Part shown: one piece after another, positions 16,892 through 27,068 of the stretch
How the letters are laid out: every line of letters starts with the position of its first letter
How positions within the stretch are numbered: position 1 is the first letter of the stretch
From: Tessaracoccus flavus
Lineage (GTDB): Bacteria; Actinomycetota; Actinomycetes; Propionibacteriales; Propionibacteriaceae
Assembly: GCF_001997295.1 (NCBI RefSeq)
Contig: NZ_CP019605.1
Span: 434,001 to 498,000, forward strand
Reading direction: 5' to 3'
Length of the DNA: 64,000 nucleotides
Translations under genes and position numbers: made by a program
The notes under the pieces: model-generated
Seen by the model: only the letters and a program-made list of their open reading frames with translations
What the model was told of the DNA's origin: nothing
The model's database searches: none

Positions 16892-17565
16892 TGCCACGGA
16901 TCGGTGTCGTGACCTTTCCCGGGTCCCTGGACGACCATGACGCCCTCCGCGCGGTGCGGTTGGCTGGCGCCGAAGCGGTCCCGCTCTGGCACGGCTCTGA
17001 CTCCACCGAGGGCGTCGACGCCATCGTCCTGCCAGGCGGCTTCTCCTACGGCGACTATCTTCGCTGCGGCGCCATCGCGCGGTTCAGCCCGGTCATGGAC
17101 ACGGTCATCGACGCTGCACGCAAGGGGATGCCGGTGCTCGGCATCTGCAACGGATTCCAGTTGCTCTGCGAGGCGCACCTGCTCGAGGGCGCAATGATCC
17201 GTAACGCCAACCAGCAGTTCATCTGCCGCGACGAGCGGCTGCGGGTGGAGACCATCGACACCACGTGGACCTGCGCGTTCGCCAAGGGCGACGAGATCAC
17301 GATCGTTCTGAAGAACGGGGAGGGCAACTTCCAGGCCTCGCCGGAGACCCTCCGCAAGCTGGAGGAGAACGATCAGGTGGTGTTCCGCTACCTGGACAAC
17401 CCGAACGGTTCGGCCAACGACATTGCGGGCATCACCAACGAGCGCGGCAACGTCGTCGGGCTCATGCCGCACCCTGAACACAACGTCGAGGACCTCACCT
17501 CGCCGTCGCTCGACGGACAGAAGTTCTTCGAGTCGGTCATCTCCTTCCTCGGCACCCGCGTCTAG
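16891..17565 (+). CDS. purQ: Phosphoribosylformylglycinamidine synthase glutaminase subunit PurQ
   Basis: This 224-residue class I amidotransferase supplies ammonia to PurL. The catalytic Cys is in [10 protein letters not shown] (about residue 88), and the His and Glu are in GLMPHPEHN near the C-terminus; [10 protein letters not shown] is the usual family motif. It forms an operon with purS. The first hairpin element lies 18 bases after its stop. Confidence 0.95.
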   Translation: MPRIGVVTFPGSLDDHDALRAVRLAGAEAVPLWHGSDSTEGVDAIVLPGGFSYGDYLRCGAIARFSPVMDTVIDAARKGMPVLGICNGFQLLCEAHLLEGAMIRNANQQFICRDERLRVETIDTTWTCAFAKGDEITIVLKNGEGNFQASPETLRKLEENDQVVFRYLDNPNGSANDIAGITNERGNVVGLMPHPEHNVEDLTSPSLDGQKFFESVISFLGTRV

Positions 17566-17582
17566 TCGGCGCAGGAGGCCTC

Positions 17583-17647
17583 GAAAGGGTCAATTCGGTG
17601 ACACGCACGGCCATAGTGGTCGTACATGTCACCGAACTGCACCCTTC
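17583..17647 (+). repeat. Hairpin element, copy 1
   Basis: GAAAGGGT and ACCCTTC are the outer arms; TTCGGTGACA (17594-17603) pairs perfectly with TGTCACCGAA (17627-17636), and GCACGGCC with GGTCGTAC closes on an ATAGT loop. Copies at 18617 and 47363 keep the loop and the outer ends while the stem varies. After it, 17648-17784 holds no gene. Confidence 0.8.
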
Positions 17648-17784
17648 GGGAGGCTCGACCTCATCTAGCCTTCTGCGGTAGGTGTTGTCCCACCTGCCTC
17701 GGGTGTGGGCCGTATCGCCTCTGGTGTAGTCCGACAACTGGGAGGTCGGTGGCCTGGCCCCTGCGGCGCTCCAAGATCGGTTGA

Positions 17785-18618
17785 ATGCGATATCTGGATG
17801 GCGCAGAGCGAGGAGTCTTCTCGCGTGCGGAGTTGCGCGAGCTCGGCGTGTCAGCGTCAAGTTTTCGTGCTTCGCTCGATCGGCGTGAGTACATCAGCGT
17901 CGGGCGGCTGCACGTCGTTGATGGGCAAGTCCCCGATGCAGTGAAGGCTGCAGTTCGGTCGGGCGGTTCGCTGACCTGCCTCAGTGCCTTGCGTGAGCAC
18001 GGCGTGTGGACCTACCCAGACAGGAGCATCCATCTGCTTCGTCCGAGGAAGGCACGGTCCACCTATCCATTACCGGAGAACGGGTGTGATTGCCGGGGTC
18101 GGTTCGGAGGGGCCGAGGGGCGGCTGGTGGTGCCGCTCGCCACTGCGCTCTCGGCGGCCCTCACCTGCCATCCAGCCGTTCACGGAGTGATCGCAGCGGA
18201 CGACATCCGTCGCCGTCGGCTTCTGCCCGACCACGAATTGGAGCACGTTCTGGCCCAATGCTCCGCGCGGAAGCGGACGGCGGTCGCGGTGGCGGATGGG
18301 ACCGTAGAGTCGGCTCTCGAGTCCGTGGTTCGTCACCTGTTGTGGAGCGCCGGGATCGGATTTCGAGTGCAGGTAGTGCTGGACGGCATTGGGCGCGTGG
18401 ATTTTCTCATCGGTGAGAAACTCATCCTCGAAGTGGACGGCTTCGAGTTCCATGGCCACGTTGATGGCTTCCGGAATGACCGTCGTCGGGACCTCAGCGC
18501 CGCCGCGCAAGGATATGTGACCATCCGCGTCACGTGGTGGGACGTGTTGCACAAGTGGCCCACCATTCTGGGTGACCTGCAGTCGATTGTTCGACGTCGC
18601 GGCCATCGGGCGCGCTGA
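17785..18618 (+). CDS. AbiEi-like antitoxin domain and DUF559 nuclease-fold protein
   Basis: This 277-residue protein has a winged-helix N-terminal region (FSRAELRELGVSASSFRASLDR) like type IV antitoxins (AbiEi) and a C-terminal DUF559/Vsr-like PD-(D/E)XK core: Glu177, Asp206 in GRVDFLIG, Glu216 and Asp218 in LILEVDGFEFHG. The nuclease residues look intact. No AbiEii-type toxin gene is adjacent. Two hairpin elements bracket it at 17583 and 18617; its stop codon TGA is the first triplet of the second. Function is not known; mobility as a cassette is inferred. Confidence 0.8.
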   Translation: MRYLDGAERGVFSRAELRELGVSASSFRASLDRREYISVGRLHVVDGQVPDAVKAAVRSGGSLTCLSALREHGVWTYPDRSIHLLRPRKARSTYPLPENGCDCRGRFGGAEGRLVVPLATALSAALTCHPAVHGVIAADDIRRRRLLPDHELEHVLAQCSARKRTAVAVADGTVESALESVVRHLLWSAGIGFRVQVVLDGIGRVDFLIGEKLILEVDGFEFHGHVDGFRNDRRRDLSAAAQGYVTIRVTWWDVLHKWPTILGDLQSIVRRRGHRAR

Positions 18619-18684
18619 AAGGGTCAGTTTGGCGACACGCGCGACCATAGTGGTCGTACATGTCGCTGAATGGCACCTCTCGGG
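18617..18684 (+). repeat. Hairpin element, copy 2
   Basis: Same orientation as copy 1. GAAAGGGTCAGTTTGGCGACA opens the element; GCGACCATAGTGGTCG is the loop and apical stem and TGTCGCTGAA the returning arm. It begins at the DUF559 stop codon and ends about 20 bases before the pepN start. Confidence 0.8.
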
Positions 18685-18703
18685 ACGTGCTTGGATGGTG
18701 ACC

Positions 18704-21208
18704 ATGTCGTCAGCGAACCTCACCCAGGCAGAAACCGCCCACCGCGCCTCCGCCGTCAACGTGCACTCGTACACCGTCGACGTCGACGTCCGCGACGCGC
18801 GCGACCAGGCGTCGCAGACGTTCCGCGTGACCTCGACGATTGAGCTCACCACTGCGAAGCCGGACACGTGGGTCGACTTCATCGGCGAGGTCGACGACGT
18901 ACTGGTGGACGGCGAAGCCTGGCCGTTCCACCACGACGGCGCCCGCATCCAGCTGACCGGCCTGCCGGCCGAACGATGCGCGGTCACGGTGCGGGGGCGA
19001 GGCCACTATTCGCGCACGGGGGAGGGGCTCCACCGCTTCGTCGACCCGGCCGACGGTGAGACCTACCTCTACACCCAGTATGAGCCGGCCGACGCACGCC
19101 GCGTGTTCCCCAACTTCGAGCAGCCCGACATGCGCGCTCCCTTCACCTTCTCGCTCACCGGCCCGTCGGACTGGTGGCTGGGGTCCAACCAGCCCGAGGC
19201 GTCGCGCGAGGAGGTGGAGCCGGGTGTCGTCCGCGTGGAGTTCTCCCCAACGCCCACCCTCTCGACCTACATCACCTGTCTGTGCGCCGGCCCCTACCAC
19301 CGGGTCGACGACACGTGGCGCGGCAAGATCGAGCTCGCTCTGCTGTGCCGCCAGAGCATGGCGCGTTACCTCGACGCCGAGGAGCTCTTCCGGCTCACGA
19401 AGGCGGGGCTGGACTGGTTCACCGAGGCGTTCGGCGAGTACCCCTGGGGCAAGTACGACCAGATCTTCGTCCCGGAGTACAACCTGGGCGCCATGGAGAA
19501 CCCCGGGCTCGTGACGTTCACCGAGTCCTACCTCTTCCGCTCACCGGCCACCCCTGCCCAGTTGCAGGCGCGGGCCAACACTCTCGTGCACGAGATGAGC
19601 CACATGTGGTTCGGCGACCTCGTCGTCCCGCGTTGGTGGGGCGATCTATGGCTGAAGGAGAGCTTCGCAGAGTTCATGGGCAGCCACGTCTCGGTGGAGG
19701 CGTGCGGCTTCAAGGAGGGGTGGGTCAACTTCGCGTCCAACCGGAAGGTCGGTGCGTACCTCGCCGATTCGATGCCGACGACGCACCCGGTGGTCGCCGA
19801 CATCCCCGACCTCGAGGCCGCGAAGACGAACTTCGACCGCATCACCTACTCCAAGGGCGCCTCGGCCCTCACACAGTTGGTCCACTACGTCGGGCTCGAC
19901 GCCTTCCTCGCCGGATGCCGCCGCTACTTCGCCCAGCACGCCTTCGGCGCGGCGACGCTCGCCGACTTCATCGCCGCCCTCGACGCCGAGGCGGCGCGGG
20001 ATCTCAGCGGCTGGGTGGAGGCCTGGCTCCGCACTGCTGGTCACGACACTCTGAGTGCCCAGACCCGCGTGGAGGACGGCGTCATCGCGGAGCTGCTGGT
20101 GCGCCGCGACTTCGAGGGGGCGGGCGATCCGGAGGCAGACCGACCGCACGCCACCACCGTCGGCCTTTATGTGCTCGACGGCGATCGGCTGGTGCTCGAT
20201 GCCCGCCACGAGGTGCTGGTGGAGGGACCCGAGACGCCGGTGGCGGAGGCCGTCGGAGGGCGCGCGCCCGACGTCGTTCTGGTCAACGACCTCGACCGCA
20301 CGTTCGCCCGCGTGTCGCTCGACCCACACAGCCGGGCGACACTGCTCGACCACATCGGGAGCCTCAAGGCGCTCGCCCGCGCTGTGGCCTGGAGCGCGCT
20401 CTGGGCCGACGTGAGAGCTGGCGCTCTGCCCCCAGCGGACTTCGTCGGGGCCGTACTCAGCTCCGGGGAGCGGCAGACGGGCGTCCTCGCCTCGATCCTG
20501 CAGCGAGCCCTCGTTGCCCTGGACCGCTACTCGGACGGTCACGAAGCCCGCTGGCGGGACGGCTGCCGGGCCAACCTGATGGCGGCCGAGCCCGGGTCGG
20601 CCGAGCAGATGCTCTGGGCCAAGGCCTACCTCAGCGCTGCCTCGCTCGCGCCCGAGGACGTCCGGTGGGTGCTCAACGGCGAAGTGCCGGGGCTCGACGT
20701 CTCGGTGGACATTTCGTGGGCCGCGTGGGAGTCGCTGGCCACGCAGGGCTCCGCGACCGACGTCGAACTCGACGCCGCCCTGAACGCTGACGACACGGCG
20801 GCCGGCCGCACGGCCCACCTGCGCGCGGTCCATTCCCGTCCCGACGCCGAGGTCAAGGAGGAGGCGTGGCGCCGCGCCCACTCCGTCGGCGGTGAGACCA
20901 ACGACGCGGTGGGGGCGCTGCTGGCGGGCTTCAACGCTCTCGGTCAGGAGCATCTGCGGCAGCCGTTCGCCGAGCGTTACTTCGAGCGTCTCGAATCGGT
21001 GTGGCGCGACCAGCCGATCGAGATCGCGATGCGTCTGGTCTCCGGGGGCTTCCCCGCGGACGGTCACGAGGACGGCTACCGCTGGCTGGCCGAGCACCCG
21101 GACGCGCCGGCCACCTTGCGTCGGTTGGTCACCGAGGCCACGCACGAGTCTGCGGTCGCCGATCGCGTCCGTCGCGGTCCCGACGTCGGCCCTGCAACGT
21201 TTTCCTGA
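18704..21208 (+). CDS. pepN: Aminopeptidase N (M1 family)
   Basis: This 834-residue zinc metallopeptidase removes N-terminal residues from peptides in the cytoplasm. It shows the exopeptidase motif GAMENPGLVTF and the zinc site HEMSHMWFGDL followed by KESFAEFMG, with an ERAP1-like C-terminal domain. ATG 18704 is chosen; TTGGAT lies seven bases before it, and an in-frame ATG at 18695 would add three residues. A hairpin element sits just upstream. Confidence 0.93.
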   Translation: MSSANLTQAETAHRASAVNVHSYTVDVDVRDARDQASQTFRVTSTIELTTAKPDTWVDFIGEVDDVLVDGEAWPFHHDGARIQLTGLPAERCAVTVRGRGHYSRTGEGLHRFVDPADGETYLYTQYEPADARRVFPNFEQPDMRAPFTFSLTGPSDWWLGSNQPEASREEVEPGVVRVEFSPTPTLSTYITCLCAGPYHRVDDTWRGKIELALLCRQSMARYLDAEELFRLTKAGLDWFTEAFGEYPWGKYDQIFVPEYNLGAMENPGLVTFTESYLFRSPATPAQLQARANTLVHEMSHMWFGDLVVPRWWGDLWLKESFAEFMGSHVSVEACGFKEGWVNFASNRKVGAYLADSMPTTHPVVADIPDLEAAKTNFDRITYSKGASALTQLVHYVGLDAFLAGCRRYFAQHAFGAATLADFIAALDAEAARDLSGWVEAWLRTAGHDTLSAQTRVEDGVIAELLVRRDFEGAGDPEADRPHATTVGLYVLDGDRLVLDARHEVLVEGPETPVAEAVGGRAPDVVLVNDLDRTFARVSLDPHSRATLLDHIGSLKALARAVAWSALWADVRAGALPPADFVGAVLSSGERQTGVLASILQRALVALDRYSDGHEARWRDGCRANLMAAEPGSAEQMLWAKAYLSAASLAPEDVRWVLNGEVPGLDVSVDISWAAWESLATQGSATDVELDAALNADDTAAGRTAHLRAVHSRPDAEVKEEAWRRAHSVGGETNDAVGALLAGFNALGQEHLRQPFAERYFERLESVWRDQPIEIAMRLVSGGFPADGHEDGYRWLAEHPDAPATLRRLVTEATHESAVADRVRRGPDVGPATFS

Positions 21209-21321
21209 GTAGCGGGCAAGAACGAGCGGTTGACTTCACGTTTCCCTCACCTGGAAGTCGGCCTTGAGTCGGCGCGAGGGTAAGGGCTCGGAATCTGGTG
21301 GCAGTGCCCGACGATGTCCCT

Positions 21322-21530
21322 GACGCCAACGGTTCCACGGGGACGCCAACGGCTCTCTCCGCAACGCCAACGGTTTCACCGGAACGCCAACGGCTCCCAC
21401 CGCAACGCCAACGGTCACGCCCACTCGCCCCCGGAACCCATCGACGCCCCCGAGATATCAGGGGCGTTGATGGTTATCGTCGGCGAGTTCCGATCCACGT
21501 TGGCGTTGCGGTTTTCCGTTGGCGTTGCGG
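21322..21530. repeat. 20-bp-phased motif array around a palindrome, locus A
   Basis: ACGCCAAC starts at 21323, 21343, 21364, 21384 and 21405 with different spacers. A palindrome follows, with arms CCATCGACGCCCC (21438-21450) and GGGGCGTTGATGG (21461-21473), then TTATCGTCGGCGAGTTCCG, then TTGGCGTT at 21500 and 21519 in the opposite sense. It lies between converging pepN and the subtilase gene. The bases 21209-21321 hold one diverged CTGAGTAGCGGGC unit and nothing else recognised. Confidence 0.85.
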
Positions 21531-21533
21531 TCG

Positions 21534-21563
21534 AAGGCCCCCACCCGGGAGGGTGGGGGCCTT
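21534..21563. terminator. Strong hairpin between pepN and the subtilase gene
   Basis: AAGGCCCCCACCC (21534-21546) and GGGTGGGGGCCTT (21551-21563) form a perfect 13-bp stem with a GGGA loop. It lies 26 bases after the subtilase stop (minus strand) and can end transcription from both sides. Confidence 0.75.
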
Positions 21564-21588
21564 CAGGTTGAGTTAGGTCGCTAGCGGA

Positions 21589-24360
21589 TCAGGGCTTGCC
21601 CTTGCCCTTGCCCTTGCCGCTGTTGTTGTCCTTGCCCTTGTTGGGGTTGCCGGCACCGGGGCCGTTGCCGGCGCTGGTGTCGGCGCCGTCGGCGTAATCG
21701 ATGGTCAGCGGGGCCAGGTCGTAGGTCTCCCAGTGATCCGGGTTGGTCGGGTCACCGAGCGCCTTGAGCACGCGGAGCTCGAGCACGTAGCTGCCCTCGG
21801 CCACGCGACGCAGCTTGCTGTTGCCGGAGTTGCCCTGATAGGTGCCGTCCCACGCGATGGTGGCGACGGCGCCCATGCGGCCCAGATCGAACTCGGTGGC
21901 GTAGTTGATGAAGTTCGAGTGGACCTTCGCGCCCTTGGTGCCGTCCGGGTTGGCCTTGTACACGTCGACGTACAGGCCGGAGACCGGGACGCCGAGGTAG
22001 AGGGCGATCAGCGGGATGTCGCCGTCGACCATCGTGAAGGTGCGCCACGGGGCGGCGACCGAGAGGCCGCCATTCGCGTTGCGGTAGGTGAGCGCGGCGA
22101 GCTCCACGGCCTGGAGAGCCTGGTAGTCGCCCGAGAGGCCGGCGAACGGCACGACCAGCTGCTCGGTCTCCGAGGTCAGCGTGATCCAGCCGCCGTAGAT
22201 GGCGCCGTGGACCTTGAACTCGACGCCGTTGTCATCGGTGTCGGTGAAGTCCTCGCTGATGACGACGGTCGCGGTGGCGGTGCCGCCGGCGGGAACCGTG
22301 ATCGAATCAGCGGAGAACTCGACGGTTGCATCCAGCACGTAGAAGCCAGGGACATCGGTGGGGCCGTAGGTGGCCACGCCGTGCTCCACGTCGAGGGCAT
22401 AGGTGACCTCGACGTCGGAGGCGTTGTGCACAGTCAGGGTGGTGGTGACCGGGCCGGCCTCACCCTCGCCGAGCGAGATCTTGTGCGGGGTGACCGTCGT
22501 GGTGGTGGTCAGCGCGTGCGGGATGTCGATCAGGCCAGCGCCCTGACGGTGCACGGGCTCGGCCACGCCGGCCTCAGGGAGGGTTCCCCACGTGAACGGG
22601 TTGGCGGTGTTGGCGAGGATGGTGCGGACCTCGTACGGGTCGAGATCGGGGCGCGCCTCGAGGAGGAGCGCCGCGGCGCCGGCCACGTGCGGGGCGGCCA
22701 TCGAGGTGCCGCCGAGGGTGGCGTAGCCCTTCTTCTCCAGCGGGTAGGTGGAGTAGATGCTGCCGCCGGGGGCGGATACGTCGGGCTTGAGCGTCAGGTC
22801 CGCGGCCAGGCCGTAGGAGCTGAAGTCGGACTGGTAGCCACCGGTCGGGTTGTCGAAGCGCTTGGGCTCCTCGGAGAAGTCGATGGTGGTCGAGCCGCCG
22901 TTGGCCGCGATCTCGGCCTTCAGCGCCGCGCCGTCGGCCTGCAGGACCGAGACGGCGGGGATGGTGATCTCGTCCGCACCCTCGACGGTCATGTTGATGA
23001 CGCCGGGAGCGTTGTTGGCGACGATGACGGCGTCGTACCCCGCCACCTGAGCGGCCAGGGCCTTCAGGTGGAAGGAGCAGGTGCCGCGGTCGACGATCAC
23101 TGCCTGGCCCTCACCCGTGGCCTCGGCCAGGGGAGCGCAGGCGTTCAGCGGGTCACCGGCGACGAGGGTGTAGGAGGCCCCGGGGGTCGGCTCGGGCGAG
23201 CCGGTCGAGGTCATGAACGGGGTCTCCACGCCACCGGCGGTGGAGATGTAGTCGGCCATGTACTCGGAGTTGTCGACGGAGCCGACCGAGATGACGTTGT
23301 GGGCCACCGACGGGGCGCCACCGGAGAAGGTGCCGCTGGTGCCGGAGTTGCCCTGCGAGACGACGACGACCACGCCGGCATCGACCAGGCGGTCGGCCGC
23401 GGTGGCGGTCGGGTAGGTGGGCCACGTCTGCAGCGAGGCGCCGAGGCTCATGTTGACGATGTCCATGCCGTCGGCGTAGGCCTGATCCATGGCGGCGATG
23501 ATGATCTCGGAGTCGCTGGAGCCGTCGCAGCCGAAGACGCGGTAGGCGCCGAACTCGACGTCGGGGGCCACACCGGTGACGCCGCCGTCGGCGCCGACGA
23601 TGCCGGCGACGTGGGTGCCGTGGCCGCCACAGTCGTCAGGCCACTGATCGGGCTTGGGGGTGTTGATGGCCGGGTCGTCGCTGCTGGCGTCGTAGACGTC
23701 GCCGACGTAGTCGTGGCCCCACTTCACTCGCTCGCCCGGGAAGTCCCTGGTCTCGGCGTTGACGCCGGAGCCGCCGAAATCGGGGTGGTTGTAGTCGATG
23801 CCCGAGTCGATGATGCCGACCTTGATGTCCTTGCCGGTGAAGCCGAGCTCCTCGTTGGCCACGTCGGCGCCGGTCAGGGTGCGGGCGTAGTCGATGTCGG
23901 GCCGGGCGGCATCCTCGGCGGGCTTGGTGACCTCGACGACGGGATAGACGCCCTTGACGCCGGCGATGCCGGCGAGCTTGACGGCGTCGGCCTTGCTCGC
24001 GGAGACGGCGACGCCGTTCCAGGTGTTGGTGTAGCTCTTGCCGACGGTGACGGCGATGCCCTCAGCCTTGGCGGCGGCCACAACCTTGTCCTGGGCCTGC
24101 TTGGCCTTGGCGGCGTTGCCGCCCTGGATCTTGGCGGAGCCCTCAACCTCCACGAGCCAACGGCCCGCGAGGACGTCGTCGCCGAGGGTGGCGAGCATCT
24201 CCTCGATCGAGGGGGCTTCGGCGGAGGGCGCGGCGGGGCCGATGGGCTCGGGAAGAGCCTGATCGGCGGAGGCGGTGCCCACGGTGCCGGCGCACAATGC
24301 GGCGGCCAGCAGGCTCCCACCCAGGGCCCGCATGATGCGGGCTGGTCGAGGTTGCGTCAT
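21589..24360 (-). CDS. Secreted subtilisin-like serine protease (S8) with PA domain
   Basis: This 923-residue exported protease has a signal peptide (RALGGSLLAAALCAGTVGTASA), an I9-type propeptide, and a catalytic domain with Asp in GIIDSGIDYNHPDFGG (near residue 185), His in GGHGTHVAG (about 249) and Ser in GGTSMAAPHVAGAAALL (about 552). A PA domain (NACAPLAEATGEGQAVIVDRG) is inserted between His and Ser. Fn3-like beta domains follow, ending in a Gly/Lys/Asn-rich tail (GKDNNSGKGKGKGKP). TGAGGAG precedes the ATG. The set-up resembles C5a-peptidase-like/vpr subtilases; the substrate is unknown. Confidence 0.92.
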   Translation of the reverse strand: MTQPRPARIMRALGGSLLAAALCAGTVGTASADQALPEPIGPAAPSAEAPSIEEMLATLGDDVLAGRWLVEVEGSAKIQGGNAAKAKQAQDKVVAAAKAEGIAVTVGKSYTNTWNGVAVSASKADAVKLAGIAGVKGVYPVVEVTKPAEDAARPDIDYARTLTGADVANEELGFTGKDIKVGIIDSGIDYNHPDFGGSGVNAETRDFPGERVKWGHDYVGDVYDASSDDPAINTPKPDQWPDDCGGHGTHVAGIVGADGGVTGVAPDVEFGAYRVFGCDGSSDSEIIIAAMDQAYADGMDIVNMSLGASLQTWPTYPTATAADRLVDAGVVVVVSQGNSGTSGTFSGGAPSVAHNVISVGSVDNSEYMADYISTAGGVETPFMTSTGSPEPTPGASYTLVAGDPLNACAPLAEATGEGQAVIVDRGTCSFHLKALAAQVAGYDAVIVANNAPGVINMTVEGADEITIPAVSVLQADGAALKAEIAANGGSTTIDFSEEPKRFDNPTGGYQSDFSSYGLAADLTLKPDVSAPGGSIYSTYPLEKKGYATLGGTSMAAPHVAGAAALLLEARPDLDPYEVRTILANTANPFTWGTLPEAGVAEPVHRQGAGLIDIPHALTTTTTVTPHKISLGEGEAGPVTTTLTVHNASDVEVTYALDVEHGVATYGPTDVPGFYVLDATVEFSADSITVPAGGTATATVVISEDFTDTDDNGVEFKVHGAIYGGWITLTSETEQLVVPFAGLSGDYQALQAVELAALTYRNANGGLSVAAPWRTFTMVDGDIPLIALYLGVPVSGLYVDVYKANPDGTKGAKVHSNFINYATEFDLGRMGAVATIAWDGTYQGNSGNSKLRRVAEGSYVLELRVLKALGDPTNPDHWETYDLAPLTIDYADGADTSAGNGPGAGNPNKGKDNNSGKGKGKGKP

Positions 24361-24572
24361 GAAAACTCCTCAGATAGACGCGGGCGATGGCTTCGTCGCC
24401 CCTGGTGCATTGGTGCATCCTGTCAGCCGCATTGGGCCTACGACAAGGCTTTTTTCGCATCGTGAGATTTAACATCGCCGTTACGAGGAGGGTCTAGAAG
24501 GGCCTGACGGGGGTGTTGAGCGGTGGTGGCCGCGAATCTACGAAAGCCGAATTCAGCGGTAGATTGTGCCTC
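24361..24572. promoter_or_regulatory. Divergent region between the subtilase gene and purL
   Basis: The 212 bases contain both promoters. On the minus strand the leader has a TGAGGAG ribosome site. On the plus strand TAGATT (24560-24565) lies seven bases before the purL GTG. No operator was recognised. Confidence 0.55.
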
Positions 24573-26828
24573 GTGGCAGACACCGTTGATGACGCTTTCC
24601 AGACCCCTGACGTCGAGCAGCCCTACGCGGCGCTGGGCGTCAAGGACGACGAGTATGCGAGGATCCGCGAGATCCTCGGTCGCCGACCCACCTCCGCCGA
24701 GCTCGCGATGTACTCGGTCATGTGGTCCGAGCACTGCTCCTACAAGTCCTCCAAGGTGCACCTGAAGAAGTTCGGCGCGTTGTCGCAGGAGACCCCGCGC
24801 GGGCCGCTGCTGGCCGGCATCGGTGAGAACGCGGGCGTCGTCGACATCGGCCAGGGCTACGCGGTCACCTTCAAGGCCGAATCGCACAACCACCCGTCGT
24901 ACGTGGAGCCCTACCAGGGTGCGGCCACCGGCGTCGGCGGCATCGTGCGCGACATCCTCGCGATGGGCGCCCGCCCGATCGGCGTGATGGACTCCCTGCG
25001 CTTCGGGCCGCTCCACGAGGCCGACACCCGGCGCGTGCTGCCCGGCGTCGTCGCCGGAGTCGGCGGCTACGGCAACTGCCTCGGCCTGCCCAACATCGGC
25101 GGCGAGGTGCAGTTCGACACGTCCTACCTCGGCAACCCGCTCGTCAACGCGCTGTGCGTCGGGGTGCTGCGCCACGAGGACCTCCACCTCGCACACGCCT
25201 CCGGGGTCGGCAACCAGGTGATCCTGTTCGGCGCGGCCACCGGTGGCGACGGCATCGGCGGCGCCTCCATCCTGGCGTCCGAGACCTTCGACGAGACGGG
25301 CCCTGCCAAGCGCCCCAGCGTCCAGGTGGGCGACCCGTTCATGGAGAAGCTCCTCATCGAGTGCACGCTGGAACTGTTCCAAGCGGGCATCATCAACGGC
25401 ATTCAGGACTTCGGCGCGGCAGGCATCTCGTGCGCCACCTCCGAGCTCGCCTCCGCCGGCGACGGCGGAATGTTCGTCGACCTCGACCTCGTCCCCCTGC
25501 GCGACCCCAACCTCGCGCCTGAGGAGATCCTGATGAGCGAGTCGCAGGAACGCATGATGGCGGTGGTGGAGCCCGCCAACGTCGAGCGCTTCATGGAGAT
25601 CTGTGCCAAGTGGGACGTGCTGGCCACCGTCGTCGGGGAGGTCATCGAGGGCGACCGGCTGATCATCCAGTGGCACGGCGAGACGATCGTCGACGTCGAC
25701 CCCAAGACCGTGGCCCACGAGGGTCCCGTCTACGAGCGTCCCTACCATCGGCCGCACTGGCTCGATCAGGTCAACGCCAACCGTGCCGAGGATCTGCCCC
25801 GGGACAACACCCCCGGCGGGCTGCGGGACGCCGTGCTCAAGGTGCTGGGTCACGGCAACGTCGCGGACAAGACGTGGGTCACGCAGCAGTACGACCGGTA
25901 CGTGCGCGGCAATACGGTGCTCGCGCAGCCCGAGGATTCGGGGATGCTGCGCATCGACGAGGAGACGGGTCTCGGCATCGCGCTCTCGCTCGACGCCAAC
26001 TCCCGCTTCGCCTTCCTCAACCCCTACCTGGGCGCGCAGCACTCGCTGGCTGAGGCGTACCGCAACGTCGCCGTCAGCGGCGCGGAGCCCGTGGCGATCA
26101 CCGACTGCCTGAACTTCGGCTCCCCCGAGGACCCCGAAGTGATGTGGCAGTTCGCCGAGGCCATCCTCGGGCTGGTCGACGGGTGCCGCGAGCTCGGCAT
26201 CCCGGTGACCGGCGGCAACGTCAGCCTCTACAACCAGACGGCGGCCACACCGATCCTGCCGACCCCCACCGTCGGCGTGCTCGGGGTCATCGACGACGTG
26301 TCCACGCGGAACCGTTCCGCGTTCACGCACGCGGGCGACGCGATCCTGCTGCTCGGGGAGACCCGGGAGGAACTCTCGGGCTCGATCTGGGAGAGCGCGC
26401 TCCACGACGGGCACCTCGGCGGCATGCCGCCGGCTGTAGTCCTGGATAAGGAGATGGCGCTGGCCCGCGTGATGGGGGAGGCGGCGCGCCGCGGGCTCCT
26501 GTCGTCGGCCCACGACGTGAGCGAGGGCGGCCTCGCCGTCGCGCTCGCTGAATCCGCCTTCCGCAACGACGCCGGCTTCGCCGTCACGCTGCCCGACGGC
26601 GACCCCACGGTCCAGCTGTTCGCCGAGTCCGCGGCGCGCGCCGTCGTCTCGCTGAGCGGAGCCCAGGTGGGAGAGTTCGAGGCGCTGTGCGCCGAACACG
26701 GGGTGACCTCAACCAGGTTGGGCGAGGTCACAGGCGATCCGGAGATGGAGTTCGTGGGCCTGTTCACGGTGCCGCTCGGCGACGCCAAGCAGGCGTGGCG
26801 GGACACCCTCCCGAACGCGCTGAACTGA
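24573..26828 (+). CDS. purL: Phosphoribosylformylglycinamidine synthase subunit PurL
   Basis: This 751-residue small-type PurL uses ATP and PurQ-derived ammonia to make [37 protein letters not shown], and [15 protein letters not shown] are conserved ATP and substrate motifs. The GTG at 24573 is chosen from TAGATT seven bases upstream; longer in-frame extensions lack support. Several oligomer and domain features match the PurS-dependent type, consistent with purS and purQ at 16.7 kb. Confidence 0.95.
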   Translation: MADTVDDAFQTPDVEQPYAALGVKDDEYARIREILGRRPTSAELAMYSVMWSEHCSYKSSKVHLKKFGALSQETPRGPLLAGIGENAGVVDIGQGYAVTFKAESHNHPSYVEPYQGAATGVGGIVRDILAMGARPIGVMDSLRFGPLHEADTRRVLPGVVAGVGGYGNCLGLPNIGGEVQFDTSYLGNPLVNALCVGVLRHEDLHLAHASGVGNQVILFGAATGGDGIGGASILASETFDETGPAKRPSVQVGDPFMEKLLIECTLELFQAGIINGIQDFGAAGISCATSELASAGDGGMFVDLDLVPLRDPNLAPEEILMSESQERMMAVVEPANVERFMEICAKWDVLATVVGEVIEGDRLIIQWHGETIVDVDPKTVAHEGPVYERPYHRPHWLDQVNANRAEDLPRDNTPGGLRDAVLKVLGHGNVADKTWVTQQYDRYVRGNTVLAQPEDSGMLRIDEETGLGIALSLDANSRFAFLNPYLGAQHSLAEAYRNVAVSGAEPVAITDCLNFGSPEDPEVMWQFAEAILGLVDGCRELGIPVTGGNVSLYNQTAATPILPTPTVGVLGVIDDVSTRNRSAFTHAGDAILLLGETREELSGSIWESALHDGHLGGMPPAVVLDKEMALARVMGEAARRGLLSSAHDVSEGGLAVALAESAFRNDAGFAVTLPDGDPTVQLFAESAARAVVSLSGAQVGEFEALCAEHGVTSTRLGEVTGDPEMEFVGLFTVPLGDAKQAWRDTLPNALN

Positions 26829-26867
26829 GAACCGTTTCCTCCGACCGCTTGCGATTGCGTTCACCGT

Positions 26868-27010
26868 TTCCCTGAGTAGGGGCGAGGAACGAGTGCGTTC
26901 TCCGTTTCCCTGAGTAGGGGCGAGGAACGAGTGCGTTCTCCGTTTCCCTGAGTAGGGGCGAGGTACGAGTGCGTTCTCCGTTTCCCTGAGTAGGGAGCGA
27001 GGTACGAGTG
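26868..27010 (+). repeat. Four tandem CCCTGAGTAGGGGCGAGG units after purL
   Basis: TTTCCCTGAGTAGGGGCGAG followed by GAACGAGTGCGTTCTCCG recurs about every 37 bases (26868, 26909, 26946, 26983), with GGTACGAG variants at the last two. They read away from purL. The 27011-27068 remainder up to the IS110 end has no recognised content except GTATCGAGGGGCT. Confidence 0.8.
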
Positions 27011-27068
27011 ACCGTATCGAGGGGCTGCCGCGGGGCTCCGCTGTCTCGGGTGAGCGGTTGGGTGCGGG

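Noticed and set aside
21733-24465. A 910-codon open frame antisense to the subtilase gene
   Set aside because: Its length comes from GC-rich codon bias; the translation is low-complexity Val/Gly/Asp/Arg and the opposite strand has a clear catalytic triad.
24438-26699. A 753-codon open frame antisense to purL
   Set aside because: Same reason: composition shadow, and purL motifs are intact on the other strand.
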